A stretch of DNA of 64,000 nucleotides from Lingula anatina (lineage: Eukaryota; Brachiopoda; Lingulata; Lingulida; Lingulidae), in the NCBI RefSeq assembly GCF_001039355.2, contig NW_019775744.1:101397-165396 (forward strand). Reading direction: 5' to 3'. Below the pieces are notes generated by a model. It saw only the letters and a list, made by a program, of their open reading frames with translations. It had not been told where the DNA came from and ran no database searches. The position numbers and the translations under genes are program-made. Of this stretch, positions 13,277 through 27,000 are shown piece by piece. Position 1 is the stretch's first letter. The number at the start of each line of letters is the position of its first letter.

Positions 13277-14059
13277 TTCTGCTACACCCTCCCTTCTCTC
13301 TCTTGCATTACAAATGTTTATATCAATATATGATAATGAGCAAATTGGATACCACAGCTGGTTCGTAAAAAAGGTTTTATTTTAAGAAAAAAATATCTTC
13401 AGACATGAATACAAAATACGACTTTTTGTCATCACCAGTGGCCAGTGCGACGGACGGGTAGTCCTTAGTAAAAAATGGCGAAGAAAAGAAACTGTCTTAC
13501 CAATTAAGTCAGTAAGAAACAAAATATCACCAGAAGAAACACAAACAAAACAAAGTAGTACAAAAAATTCAAAAAGAAAAGAAGAAATAACCAAGCACCC
13601 CTCACGGCCATTTAGTCGGACTGCTGGGAAAACAAATGGCGTTTTGATAACTTTGGCCGACCTTTGACCCGGGGTCACGTGACCCTGTCCACACCGCTGA
13701 ATTGTCCTTCCGTAATTGACACGTGAAACTGGTCTGGGTAATTTTGATAGATGTGGATACACTAAGGGACCAGGTCGATGGGTATTGATATTGAAATTTA
13801 AAGGGACCTTCTATGAGACCGTTGACCAGGGCAGTTCGGCCCCCTTGTCCTCCCCGAGAGACGCTTTGATCTCGGCTGTAGCCAAGTAGGGAACGGTTTG
13901 GACGCCGTGCCAGACCTCCTGCAAGCGTCACTCGGTGGAATGCGGTGTTCTAGGTGCACTGAGTGTAAAAGTTCCAGTCAGAACAGACTTTCTGAAGCAC
14001 TGTTTTTATTAAAAGGTTGATATCATTGTCCAATTGGCAAAATAAGAGTCACAGGAGAG

Positions 14060-14091
14060 GCACTCAGAGAGTGCAGACCTCCGCCAAGGTG
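14060..14091. repeat. Possible fragment of a dispersed repeat
   Basis: GCACTC-AGA-GAGTGC is a perfect 6-base stem, directly followed by AGACCTCCGCCAAGG. I recall very similar wording around a GCACTC stem in dispersed repeats of several marine animal genomes. That is memory rather than a search, and only a fragment is visible here. Confidence 0.35.
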
Positions 14092-15928
14092 ACTTAATTC
14101 TCGTTATTATTAATTAATAAAATTGTTTTGGTAATATTTTTAATTGATCATGGCGAAAAATTAACAGAAATCTAACATTTGTGGCGTAGGCAAAAATCTT
14201 TTTGGTCTTTTAAAATGCAAAACTGACTACTGGTTAATTACATTTTTTACTGCTATGGCAATGTGGTATGGTATGGTAAGGTGTGGTATGGTATTTTTTT
14301 GAATATGCTCCAAACATTTTATCCGTGCGTGCATTAGGTGGGGGACGACACTATTCTTTAGAATTTTTATAACTAAAGCCTAGGTTACATATGCCATGGG
14401 CGCCGTAGGATGAAACCGAATACGACTTTCCGTGCGGTTTTTTGACATCATAAGTGTCGGTGGGCTAAGACGTATATGTTTGTATTTATGCGGGTGTCGT
14501 GATATTTTTTCCACATGGCTTTGAGGTCAGGTCGGGAAAAATCAGTTTGACGCTTGTAAATTGACAATACGGGATCCCTTTAGTCTCAGTGCGTGGCCAC
14601 ACTGTCTTCTCACAGCTGCCGTGAAGACCGATAAGTTGCCGGTGCAGCCCCGGACGATTTCATCAGCAACCATGTGGTCTGAATAAAGCGACACACAATT
14701 GAAAATTTATACATGTGAATTAAACTGAATTTTGAACATCTTCACTGTTGCTATGCCTCCTTAAACCTAGCAAGGAGGAAGGGAGAGAGACCAAACAGAA
14801 GAAGAGTTACAAAAGGTTCACTCATCATCACGATTGCCACAAGTCCATCGAACAAATGCCGGTAATGGAACTGCAATGTATATCAGGTATATGCATTGAA
14901 ATCCGCTACAACTAAAGACTTTTAAATTTGTCAAATGTTTCTGTTTGACCAAATCCTAGAGGCCTTCAAGGTTACGTTTTCGTTCGAAGAGACGCCGCTC
15001 AGATAGGTAAACATGGACAGCATACGGGCACCGCACGGCAAATAGAACTATTAGTATCACCTGACTACGTTCTTCGGTTTCAATAAATATGATTCTGAAT
15101 GGTGCGATGAAACAAAATAAAACCGAGAATGTAATATCATTCTCGATAACACTCGCATATTTCTAATTTTACTTACAAGGGATATTGTTGCCTAACTTTT
15201 GATAAGACGCCCATTATAGCTTTCGTGTCTTGGAAACCGCGGGTTTCGAAATTTGAAAAAGATAATTTGAGCCTGCATGGTACGATAAAGCTGGCGAGCT
15301 GTTCCGGATTGAAAAGGCACGCGACACCCATATATTTAATTGTGGAATATCGCATTAAACAACGTTGCTTAAGTGGTTTTAATAGACGCATCTGACGCTA
15401 CAAACCGTGTCCAACTAACATCTGCTACTGCACAGAAAGGCCCCATACACGGCCAGGCCAACACGGAGTCCATTTTTCAAAGTGGACACCCACCACTTAA
15501 TAGATTTCTGAAATGAACAAATGTGTCGATTTCGGATTAAAGCGAACAAGCGTGTCTACGTCAGATAACAAGGCCGCATTCTGTGTTGTCATCATTGTTT
15601 ACAAGCGTTGGTCAGTTGTGATACACCTGACTTGTCGGCGCCCTTTGATCTGGACTCATTTTGGCGGGTCATTATTCATCCGCGGTGACCAGGTGAGCAG
15701 CCCACTATGGTGTTATTAAAGCCGTTAGACCTTTGAAACATAAATCACTTTATTGACTGTCCAGAATGAAACGGTCTGCTCATTCACTGTGTACTTATAG
15801 CGGTGAGAAAGAAAATAGACACCTTGAAAATTAGAATAAAAAGCTGCATTGTTTGACCTTTATAATACTGAAAGGGTCATTGTTTAACATATCGACAGCC
15901 TTCGTTGCTATTGATTCTTTTCTTTTTC

Positions 15929-15942
15929 GGGGGGGGGGGGGG
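15929..15942. repeat. Poly-G run (14 G)
   Basis: Uninterrupted G run in AT-rich sequence. Confidence 0.9.
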
Positions 15943-17056
15943 TATAGAAAATATTTACGCCATTTACGCTATGGAATTTCTAAAAAATTTGTAAAAATGC
16001 ATTTCACCGCGAAATATTGTCTTTGATAATTATAATTTTATCGTAAGTTAGAATCCTAATACAAATACCCATGAGACAATGAGAAAACAATTGGCGATAA
16101 ATGATGGTCTGGCCGGTGTGACATTAGCTGACACTTGACCTGACTAATTAAAAAGTTGTCTTCGAATAATTTGACAGATTGCAAAAACCTTCTTCGCTAC
16201 CTTCGGTGTTCAAAAAAAAAAAAAAATGCCAAGAATTTAAAAATAGTTCTTAGACACGACTTAACACCCAGCAACATATTCTAAATTAGTCCACTTGCCC
16301 CGTGTATTTTATTATCAGATTTTGTAAAAGTAAATATACCGTTACACATTGGGAGTGAGAATTGGGGTACACATAGCAATACAATGGAAAATATGATGGC
16401 TGCAGGCATAGTGTCATATATTTGTATATTTTCAAACTAAATTTTCAGGTTACCCCAACTCTTTCCAAGAACAAATAAAAAATCGACGTAGTTCCAGCGT
16501 AGTAAGCAGGCACATGTTCCTTTAGACTGGTTCCTTGTCAAACGCACATTTAATCGTTCTATCTAATTGACAGGGGGGAACATGCCTCACTCCAATTAAG
16601 AAACTTACTGGATATCAAAGAAAAACCAGTCAATTAAGCAAGGAAGCGATATCTTAAACCTTCGCAGTACAAGTGCTTGTATGATTCATAATTATCATAT
16701 TACTCATATGGTTATCATAGTAGGATGTAAGATAAAACCCAATACCTTCCAACTAACACTCAGTCATACTAGCGAGATAACATACATCCCGGAGGAACAT
16801 TACACATGATTTGGCTTTGGTAAAAAGAAAAACGAAGGTTGAAATTTGAAGTCACGATATTTTCACCTGAATTTTCAGGTACGCGTTTATCATTTAAAGA
16901 CAAATTCAACTCGACAAATCTGTATATTTATACCAGTTAACTGTTCATTTAAATTTAGAATATCTTAAATCATCTTAAGAAAACAGTCTCGATGACGCCA
17001 GTATAAGTCCTATAGTTAAAAGATATGATTAATTTCCTTCCCTTAACTTGTCTACA

Positions 17057-17082
17057 CATCATCATCATCATCATCATCATCA

Positions 17083-17117
<35 letters not shown>
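17057..17117. repeat. (CAT)n(TTA)n compound trinucleotide repeat
   Basis: About ten CAT units pass directly into about ten TTA units. Translated, they give poly-His then poly-Tyr, which explains a spurious plus-strand open frame. Confidence 0.95.
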
Positions 17118-17118
<1 letters not shown>

Positions 17119-17600
17119 CCTGTTTTTGGTAAATTATCTTGATTTATCAGTGTTTCCATTAATTTTTGTGTGCTCTTTTCTCTCTTATATCAGTACTCTT
17201 TCCTCTGCACTGCTTGCCCCAGATACTTCGTCCCTCGTCACCGCTTACATCCCTCACAACAAACAGTACACTCTGCATATGGTAGGTGTCTATCAGTCAG
17301 ATTGTGACTTAATATTTCAATGACATTCACGAGTTTAATGAGCTTTTTTTTCTCCTCATCCAGAGTTTGTATGGTGTCTCAAGGCTGCGGTTTGTTTCCA
17401 AGTCAGTTTTTTTTCTGCGTAGGCGTGTGAATGGGTTGTGCTGTTTGTTTTAACGTGCACGTGCCTGCGTGTGCGCACGCTCACGTGTGCGCTTTTTTTC
17501 CAGTTGTAGCAACGTCTGCATCTGTTTAAGGTTCAAACATAGCTCATGAATATCATTTAGCCTTTTAAGACGAGTTTTAAAATACAAGATAAAAATATTG

Positions 17601-17634
17601 AAATAAATAAATAAATAAATAGATAAATAAATAA
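17601..17634. repeat. (AAAT)n tetranucleotide repeat
   Basis: Eight imperfect AAAT units with one G interruption. Confidence 0.9.
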
Positions 17635-20482
17635 GGAGGCAGACAGTTATAGAGACTAAAACATGCATAAACGAGCAAATGTGCAAGTAAACAAACAAAA
17701 ATGAATTAACACGCACGTTTTATATCTGGTATAAAAGGCGATATCAAAATATTTAGAACACCTTACTATAACGTGCACTCGTCGCAAAAAATCAGGGATA
17801 TATATAAAATTATTAAAAGAAAATTGACATAAAAGAGAAGTCATTCAGTTGCCATTTCATCATTTGAATTTTTAGCACTATGCTCATGGTTTGTATTATT
17901 TAAATTATCAAGGAAAATTTTTATGGGACTTATTTCTTTAGCGAAAACTAAATGACTGAAAACGACAAGGAGTTACACAAAACTTAAATTGTGTCTACTA
18001 CTGGTATTTGTAGATGTGTAAAGTGCATGAAACGTTTTTATAGCATTTGTAAACTCGACAGTTCATTTGCAATGAGTTAAATGCGATAACTTATCTCCTT
18101 TATATGGTTATATTTGTAGAGCTTTGGTGTTACATATTGTAGTTTAGTGTCAGCTTGTATACATATGCTTGTTACTAATGTTGTAGTAGGCATTCCATAT
18201 TCAATGGAAGTAAAAAACCTCAAATCATTTTTAAATCTAATTTTTTTCTCATAATAAAAACTCAGCCCTTGCTGTCATCTAAACAACAAAACGAGTTTTA
18301 TAAAATAATCAAAATAAATAATTATATTGGATCAGATTAAAAAAAAAGTTTTTAAGTTGTACCGTCAGGTTTTGCTTGTTGCCCACATGGAAGGCCTTCT
18401 ATGCAATAAATGCAATAAAGCAAACTGACACTATCGGCTTGCCATCGAAATCTGTAGATTGCCATTATTCGGGGGCACGTACGTTCACCCTTTCAGATCA
18501 TTTAAAATAGACACTTAATTTGCCTGTCTATTCTCCCCGAAGCCAAGTCTTAACAAACTTCAACGGGACACCATTAAATTTTTACAAGAAATTTATCACT
18601 TTTAAGAAGCAATCATTCTATAGGTCTTAGGCGTCTTATTTAAGATACGGGTCAGAAAACTCCAGGCCCATTATTTCGATTGCGCTAAACAGAGCAGACT
18701 GAAGATAACAGACAGGGGAGAGGATGGTAACCACAGCATGCCGCTATCCTATTGTGCATGAACAGTCATAATTTCACGAATTTCAGTAATGATTTTACAA
18801 GTGCGCGCTTAAATGTGTCCGTGATTCTTATTTTGACGTGAGTCTTGAAATATTTCTTTTTCGCATTAATACATTGCCTTTGGTGGCGTAAATTGTTTTG
18901 AAGTGTTCTACGCTAGAGAAGTTTTATCTGACTGACAAATCATGAGTAAAACAAAATTAAAAACATGAACATTGCATGATCAGGCGATTCAACTTATTGA
19001 TGAAAACATAATGTTCTACCTTGTCTAAAATATGACAAGATCTCAAAGACAGCAATTGTCCTTGTCCACATAGTAAAACACGTCCAACTCGCCCCCACCT
19101 TACACTTCCCCCCAAAATATACAACGTGTACCAAAAAGAAATCATGTCTGGACTCTTTACCTCATTAAATGTTGTCAATTCTTCCCCCACTCTATATGTA
19201 GTTTATTATAAAGGCCTCGGGTTTTATTACAAACCCAGCGTCATCAATAAAGGTCTTGACAGTCAGTGGAAGCACAATCGAGTCATTGAGAGCTTTTTTT
19301 TCTATTGTAACCAAGTATCGGGAAGATTACTCATTTTTTCTCTGTCCTTTCCCCCTTCTAGCCGAACCTCTGTGTCACTCAAGAACGATGTTATAAACAA
19401 GGCTGCTGATTAGGATTCTGGCTTTTAATACGAATTGAATACGAAATCGGATTTGGGGTTCGAGTGATAAATAGCTTTTTATCTGCGCGCACTTGTTTGC
19501 GACGCACTCTCAGAGCTCTAAGAGAGGATTATGCTCAAGCCAAATGATAACTGGGAAAAGTTAAAAGAAACGCATTTACTTTTTTTGGCTTAGGAAAGAG
19601 ATTTACAGTGTAAAGTCCAAGGCAAGCTATAGTGAAAACAGAAAAGATAAGACATGTAATAAAGGATTAATTCAAAATATTTCTGTTACTTACAATATTT
19701 GTTGCAAATGAATAAGTATTTTGAATAAAAATTGAAATATTATCAACACAAGGCTAAATATAAAAATTTCTTTTAACAATTTAGTTGTATTCATTTAATT
19801 TCGACGAATCGTAAATATGCACATGTAACTGCCACGGGCGATCAACCGATATATAGTTACATCAACAAGTTTATGTGGGGACATCTTTCAGTTTTTCCCA
19901 AAATTTCCAATTTTTTTTTAAAGTGGGGTCCACCGTTCTACCGCAGGGAGGTCAGTACCCAACTGCCGTGCCTCGGAGTGTCGTGATCCACTCTCGTCTC
20001 ATCACGACATTGACGGATGGCTTGTCCCGGCTCTTGGTGACAGTGCGACATCAGAGACCACACGGGCCGAGGACAGGGACATCAGGTGATGTGACATAGG
20101 GGGTTATTACACCTGATAGTGTTACATATTACACACAGCCAGTGGGGACTGCGGTTTGGGAAAAAATCAAAGCAACCACGGTGTATTTGTTGGAGTTTAG
20201 GATCCAAAATAACTTGTTAGTTTCGTAGGTTTGAGGGAGGGGAGAGACATCTAAAATATATTCTTGATTGAAATTTACAGAAAATGTTAGGTTTTGTCCA
20301 AATAACTTCTCAATTAATTTACATAGATAAACAGCACAACAGCAGCCTTTATCTAGTTTATATCATCTTCTCAGACTTTGTCGCTTATTTCTGTTCTATA
20401 AGAAATACACGTTGTATTTCTGTACAACCATCTTCATCATTCACCAATACAATCCACGTGGCATATCAGGTTGATGCAGGTG

Positions 20483-20552
20483 TGACGTCATACCGGCCAC
20501 CGAGATAGTCTCACCCCGATAAAAATGACGTAACACACAATAAGTGACGTCA
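20483..20552. promoter_or_regulatory. Cluster of three CRE (CREB/ATF) sites
   Basis: TGACGTCA at 20483-20490, TGACGTAA at 20526-20533 and TGACGTCA at 20545-20552. Full CRE palindromes should be rare in DNA this AT-rich, so three CRE-type sites in 70 bases are unlikely to be chance. It lies about 330 bases from the Sp/KLF site array. No adjacent gene start was identified. Confidence 0.4.
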
Positions 20553-20880
20553 AAGACATTACTAATACCTATTAACTTACAGACATGACTCAAGTTCTAG
20601 CAGCTGGATTGCAATTTATCTAAATCGGTATAAATGTATATGATGAGATGCCTTGGTGACTTACGTGTGCGCTACAGCTGATGAGACATCAGATAGCTTT
20701 GACACGCCCTAAACACAAATGGGCATAATAAAGTTTGCAGCCGCTTGAGAAAGAGAACTGACACATTGATCGTAATTGTATCTAAGTCGAGCGACCGCTT
20801 CAAAACGCACAATTAGTAATGACTAGATAGCACTGTCTCTTCCCGGTGTTCTGTGGTTGATGAGCAATAAGGTAGGTCTG

Positions 20881-20920
20881 CCACGCCCCTGCAAGCCACG
20901 CCCCCAGAAGCCACGCCCCT
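20881..20920. promoter_or_regulatory. Array of three Sp/KLF-type sites, 15-base period
   Basis: CCACGCCCC occurs at 20881, 20896 and 20911, each preceded by G or TG. GCCACGCCCC is the Sp/KLF recognition sequence. The exact 15-base spacing suggests either a small tandem duplication or phased binding sites. Confidence 0.45.
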
Positions 20921-23249
20921 CATACTCACCTGCATTGCACGTGTGAAATATACTGTAATTGTATCTAACTTGATCACACTTCAAAGAGGAGTGACGTTAT
21001 CCATGATGACAGCCAGCAATGGTCAACTTAAGTTAACTTTGAGGGGGGTCTGAGATAGCAAATCTCGTGTCATATGAGGCAGTGATAACTCTGATATCAA
21101 TATTTATCTGATAGATGTTTAATCGTTTTTGTGATAACCATGTGCCTATTTCTCTACAAAGATATATGCCATTATAATTGCTTTTTATTTGACAAGAAAT
21201 TGCATGTTATTATAAAAGAATGTTAAAATAAAACAACGAATAAATGAATAAAAAAAATTTAAATAAATTCAAAAGGAGTTTATATAGGATTTACTTTTAT
21301 AAATATATATAAATAAATAGAGGAAAGACCAGATATATGCTTATGCATTTACGCTGTAAACAGTATTGTATAGGCTCCATTGAACCCGGGTGCCAAACAT
21401 TTCCCTACTATAAAATAAATCCATTCTTTCATAACCTGGACATTTTAATAACTGATCGCAACATGGCATTTAACAACACGTTGTGTAATTATTTTCTATT
21501 TGGCTTGAAGGTAGGGACATATCATATGTGTTTATAACAATCAATGATTTACAAGTTTTTTAGCAGAATGATAAGAATCTATCGTTACCTCATGAACGAG
21601 TCATAATTTAAGATACATTCAAATTAGGAAGATTGGCAGAGGCGTTTTAATATTTGGTTTTAACGTGAGATTGGCTGGTGAGCTTGGTGAGATTAAACAA
21701 TGTTTGTGAATTTCAAAATATGTGAACTTGTTTATGCACCGAACAAGAGTGTTTGAGTTCAGGTCAATTAAATACATACTTCATCTTATTTGATTGGTTG
21801 TTTTCAATAATACTAAATAAAATTCTCTCCGATTTCCTCTTAGCCCATTTATCCCTTAACTCTTCACTTCAGAAGTTGTTTGTTTGTACATCTTCGAAAA
21901 TTGAGTAAGTCTTGAAAACGAAATGAACTAATGAAACAGACGCGGACTATGTTAAACCCGGCACTTGTCAATCTCAATGAGAATCTCTTCGTAAATTTGA
22001 TCGACGCCAAAAGGTAATCACTCCCATTAACCATCCAGACTCCTGGCTCCATCCATCCAGGTAGGCTATCACACATGGATGCTCCTCGTGTCATTTGAAA
22101 TATCCGTGCGCGGGGCTGACTATACGAAATTAAGGGGGCCCCTCGAGGGAGTTTGTAATGTAAGCCTCTTTGCGCTGCTCCTGAGACGCAAAGAGCGTTG
22201 AGGTATCAACAGATTAGTCCGCCTTACTGCGCAACATCAACAAGGCAACAGAAAGATGAATACACGGATTGTGGTGCAAATCCGCACTGCTAAACCCCTC
22301 CAAGCCCCCACTTCCGGGAGAAAATCCCGTCTTTGTTGACGTACATGATGACTTCGGAGATTAACGAAGGCTAAGTATGGTCTTTTCTTTTTTTGTTTTG
22401 CATTTTCCTGTCAAGTTTACACAACAGGTTTAAACAAACAAACAAAAAATGTCAACATATGATGAAAGTTTGTTATATTCAATTCACTTTATTTCTGTAC
22501 TGGTACATAGATTGTCATGACCTTGTACAATATGATATACTAATGACGATACAATACAGCTAGTGCATTACCATTTCTCTAGTTGGTATTATGTTGCCTA
22601 ACCATTTGTGAAGGAAAAAATATAATAAATAAATAAATGAATAAATAGCAGTAAAAATAAGATACTGAATACAGCATATTTATTTATAAAAAACTTTCTT
22701 TTTTACATTCTCATTTACCCATGAAGATGTATACGTTGCAATGAATACAGCAAAAATTAAAAAAAAAAAACTCAATTAGTAGAAGACGCTCTTATGAATT
22801 ACATAAAAACGCAAATAGTTCAAATTAAATGACAAACATATCCACAGATTTCAAGGAAAAAAACTGAAAAAATAAACTCCTGGAAAATGTCAGTGGCGTG
22901 TCTATACTGCACTCACTTTCCATGCCTTGGCGAGAACGGTTTCTGTTTCGAAAATCAAAATAATGATATGCGGCTTGTAATTTACAGTGGTATTAATTTC
23001 GACTGTGTATGCTGTAAGATTTCTCCACAGTTATTGTGAATAATTGCTTTTAGCTACCGGTACTAACATTATTTCCGGCATCGTTATGTCACGATCATCT
23101 TGTTTCATTAGATCTTTTCTCAGCATAGATTAGAAGATTTTCTGATCACAGTGCTAATACTGGCCATTTATCTTTTTGTTCACCAGGAATATTTGGCAGA
23201 ATAGTTATATTCACATTCTCAGCGGGCAAAGAGATTGCTTTCGTTTCTG
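20921..23249. other. Intergenic sequence
   Basis: No supported gene. A 9-base perfect stem, CTCTTTGCG (22166-22174) and CGCAAAGAG (22187-22195) with a 12-base loop, lies in a GC-richer patch at about 22.0-22.4 kb. Confidence 0.55.
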
Positions 23250-24080
23250 CCTATAAAACGAGAATTGACTTAAAAACAGGAGTTATAGAGAACTCTTCGG
23301 GGCTGAAAAAACGTGACATCACTCGTCTACACGCGCCACGCGACGCTGCCCCATCACAAGCCCTGACAACGTCCTTTCCTCTGCCGCTGAGCCGAGTGAC
23401 CGTTAACTGAAATTCTTTGATCAAAATTCCTTTAAACAAATTCGCACCTGAACTTGGGGGGAAATCAAACTGACTAGAGCATCAGGTGTGAGATGAAGCC
23501 TTCTTAAAGCAGATCTCACGGGCTGAAAAAACAAACCATCAGCAGGAGGCCTCGTCGAGATGCTGCGGTGTTTGTAAATTTCAGGGAAACTGACACGACT
23601 CTGACACGAGTGTACGCGCCGTTTCTGGTTTTGCAATTTCCACGTGGATGAAATATTCGCCTCCGCCAACCTGACAGCCGTGTAGACCCTCGTGTGAAGA
23701 TGGTTACTGCCGAATCCATTACGTGCAGGCCAAATTGAAATAACGGGCGGCGTGAGCTGCTCGAAGTAAGCTGGGTGGTTACAACAAAACCACTCGTAAT
23801 AATTTCCCCTGAAAGCACCTGCCAGCTGAGATGTTGACAGCACACGTGGAATTCTCACTAGTCGAAATAAACACACACAGGGGCCATGGCGCTCTCTTCC
23901 CCGGCCCCAGAGATGCATTATGAAACGATCCACGAACTGAACATACGCTATCCTGTTCAAAACACACGCAGCGTCATACATTTATATTTAATCCACAAAA
24001 AATCGGAATTTAGTCCAAGAAAAATTATTTTCCTGGCCCTGACGAGAACGTTACAGGGACGCAGTGTGTCTTCTTAATGG
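23250..24080. other. GC-richer patch with a long open frame of unknown meaning
   Basis: Less AT-rich than its surroundings. The minus strand is open for 186 codons (23421-23981), with a second minus-strand frame of 109 codons overlapping it and a plus-strand frame overlapping the upper end. The predicted sequence is Arg/Ser/Cys-rich with no domain, membrane segment or repeat I recognise. Several frames open at once points to composition rather than coding. Confidence 0.4.
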
Positions 24081-27000
24081 AACGGGCAGGATGCAGTAAT
24101 AGGAATTTGAGCTCTAGTCTTGCCAAGTAAAATAACGGTCTTGGAAAGTCAAACAAACTCTCCCCCACTAGTTCTGCAATTAACTTGCTGAGGGATTAAA
24201 CGGTTGATGAGGAAAACTGACTAGTTCAGCTATTAAAAGGGGAGGGGCAGGTGAAATGGATGCCTACAACGCAGTTGGGAAATTACGTGCGTAAGAGAAG
24301 TTTTTTCTGTGTTGTGTGAACAGATAGAAATCAAGTGGTAGCTATTTTCTTTTCCGCAGTTTAGTTAGTCTTGAAGACTTTTAACATATATCATTTTCCC
24401 TGCCAGCGACGAAATTGAGAGAAGTTAAAAGAGATTACAGTGTTTTTTTTCAGAAATCATCTCTTTTAGTAAATTTCTCAATCAAGTTAACAAGAATAAA
24501 ATATGTTAATGTGTTCCTCAATGTCTAGAAATACAGAACATGAAAAATATCTGATCGTTGTTGGAATTTATTATTTTTAATTCTTCGGAAAACATGCTGT
24601 GCTCTATGGTATTTTCATGTGTCGGTTTTGACCTGTTGGTGGAAATATATATCCTTTTCCGTCAATCCACTGAAACCAAAGCGCACTGTGGCGGTAACCA
24701 AAAACGTGGTAATAGAATTGAATAACAATGCAATTTTAAATGAAAAATAATTCCAATTGGTATTTTGATATGCATGAATGCTTGTTCAAGTGTCTATTAT
24801 TCAGCATTTTATTGAAGTCCCGAACAGATAAGGTTTATATAAAAAAGTATAACAAAAAAAATTTTTGGAACACTAATGCGCTGTGCTCAAATTAAATAAG
24901 TCAAATAGAATAATCGAATGTACGTTGTTTCCGATATTTTTCAAATTCGCGCTTCAGTATAAAGCTATCTATAAGATATGCCCCCAACCCACATGATATT
25001 TCACTCCGAGATTATGAGATCATGCTTATTTATTCTTTTTTTCTGCATTACAACTTCGAGCGTTATTAATAATTAGGCCCTACTACAATTACTGTAGACA
25101 ACTTTTATCTTCACATTTCATTGAAGTTATACTTGGTAGTAATGATTGCAGCAGTACAGAAATAAATTGACATAAATTGAGTTGAATGAAGGGAGTGCCT
25201 GTCAAACCGAACACCAAACTTTTCTTTAATTTAAATATGGTTATGACTCTCGTAGTTAGATACCTTCTCTCCCGTAAGCAATATTACATGACCCGTAAAA
25301 AGTTAACCCCAGAAAACAGTATTCATTTATCATCTATCGATAGAAAGATTGTAATTTTTTGTAATTTTTTGCAAACTATTTTCCGTCTTATGCTAAGTTA
25401 AACAAAAAATCGTGACAGAAAGAGAGATCAATTAGCTTTGTCCAACAATGTTTCGGTGTCCAAATCAATATGTTTTATTCATTTGTAACATTTGTATAAA
25501 ATAGTCAACACTGGTTCCGTTTTTCTCTTCTAACCGCAGATGTTTTATAAGATGTCAACTAATCTTCTGTAGCGCTGTTTTGATTTTAGAATCCCTCTTC
25601 AGATCTGTTGTAAAAGTCTTCTTGTTTCAACACACGTAAACGCCAGACGTTATATTTGCGAAGATAACATTTTATAATTTATGTACAAAGGAATTCCTGG
25701 AATGATTTAATTACCCTAGGCTATAAAACATAAAACTGACACCTTCTTAATTTATGTTTCAAGTAAAATATGTGAAGCAGACAGAATACAAGGAATCTCT
25801 TATTAAGACTCCCCCAGAAAGGCATTCACGCTCAACAAACCAAAACAGTTTTGTCCTCAATTCCGCTAGATGGCGCTGACATGCACGCCCAGTAATTCTC
25901 TGTTCACCTCATCTTGCCAGATAATAAAAAATATGTGTAACTTAATCGTTTCTATATGTATTTAATCTCGAGTCATTTAGGTCGGGCAAGGGCAGCGTTG
26001 TGGTACTTTGGCCAGGCACGATGGCAGACATTAATTTGAATAAGGATCATTTAATAGCGCAGGTCGAGGGAAGTGGGCCATGTCTTCACTTTTATCACCA
26101 TTAAAAGACTGGAAAATAACACTAGCAACAAGTGAGAACCAGTAAATTTTGGTATATCTAAGACACTAGGAAAGGTTCCCCTATAAAGATCTTAGCCTAA
26201 ACGGGTATAATTTAAACCTGCATAATATAGAAAATATGGAGATAGTTTTCCAAGAACTTGCCATGGTTACTAATGCGATTTTTTAAAGTAAAAACTGTCC
26301 ATTATTTTGTCTGATATCATTTATTTAGTAACGTGTCAAATAGTGGTTTTATCATTATTTTTTCTTAATTGTGAGCCTTCAAGGAACGTTTGAAATGAAA
26401 ATATACAGAGTTTAATTAAACCCTTTACTAGTTTACTTTTTATGTTACGTATTTTAAAATCTTATTATTGTGTGTTTTGTGCTGGAATCTTTCTTTTCAT
26501 TATTGCTATTTAAGTTCGAATACCAAATAAGAGTGTGAGCAAAAAATCTTTACAACAAGGACTATAACTAAAATGTATCACTTCCTTGCCAAATTTTGTT
26601 AAACCTATGTGTCGCTTTTGTGCAAAAAATGAATTTTCAGATTTTCATATCAACAATTTTTTGAATTATTAGAAAATTATTTTCATTGATTTCCAATGAT
26701 GAATTAAAACACAAAATAAGATAATTCAATGACTTTTTATTAATTATCTCAGTGCATTGTTAATCACTTATACAAGTATACATGAAGCGTTTTAAATATA
26801 CCACGTCTTGATTGCTTCAATAGAAAGTGTACCATATTACGGAAAAGTCTGAGTACGTTTCGTTTGGTTCGCTTTGAATTCACCATATGCATTTTCAAAT
26901 TCTCTTCTTCCTTATTCGGGCAAATTTGCTTTTTTTATTCAGTTGAGCTCTGTAGTTTTCATCGTGATATATTTGGTATTTCATAATATTGTGTCTGTAA

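Larger units (their letters stand above)
7701..13999. other. Intergenic sequence with simple repeats
   Basis: No supported gene. A CT-rich tract (about 7738-7830), GT (8207-8240), GA (8946-8977), poly-A near 11900 and a compound TC/CA repeat (13204-13273) dominate the apparent open frames. A GC-richer patch at about 11960-12180 contains GCCACGCCCC and GGGTCA-type half sites. At 13672-13685 there is a 14-base palindrome around CACGTG. Confidence 0.6.
14000..20280. other. AT-rich intergenic sequence
   Basis: No supported gene. Holds a short hairpin with a repeat-like motif (14060-14091), a poly-G run (15929-15942), CAT/TTA trinucleotides (17057-17117), an AAAT tract (17601-17634) and an 8-base perfect stem at 19980-19987 / 20001-20008. 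Confidence 0.6.

Noticed and set aside
15513-15692. 60-codon frame ending in a CAG/GTGAGC donor
   Set aside because: The peptide has no recognisable features and strong donors occur by chance; no partner exon was seen.
17048-17323. Open frame starting with poly-His and poly-Tyr
   Set aside because: Produced by the CAT/TTA trinucleotide repeat; the remainder has no recognisable domain.
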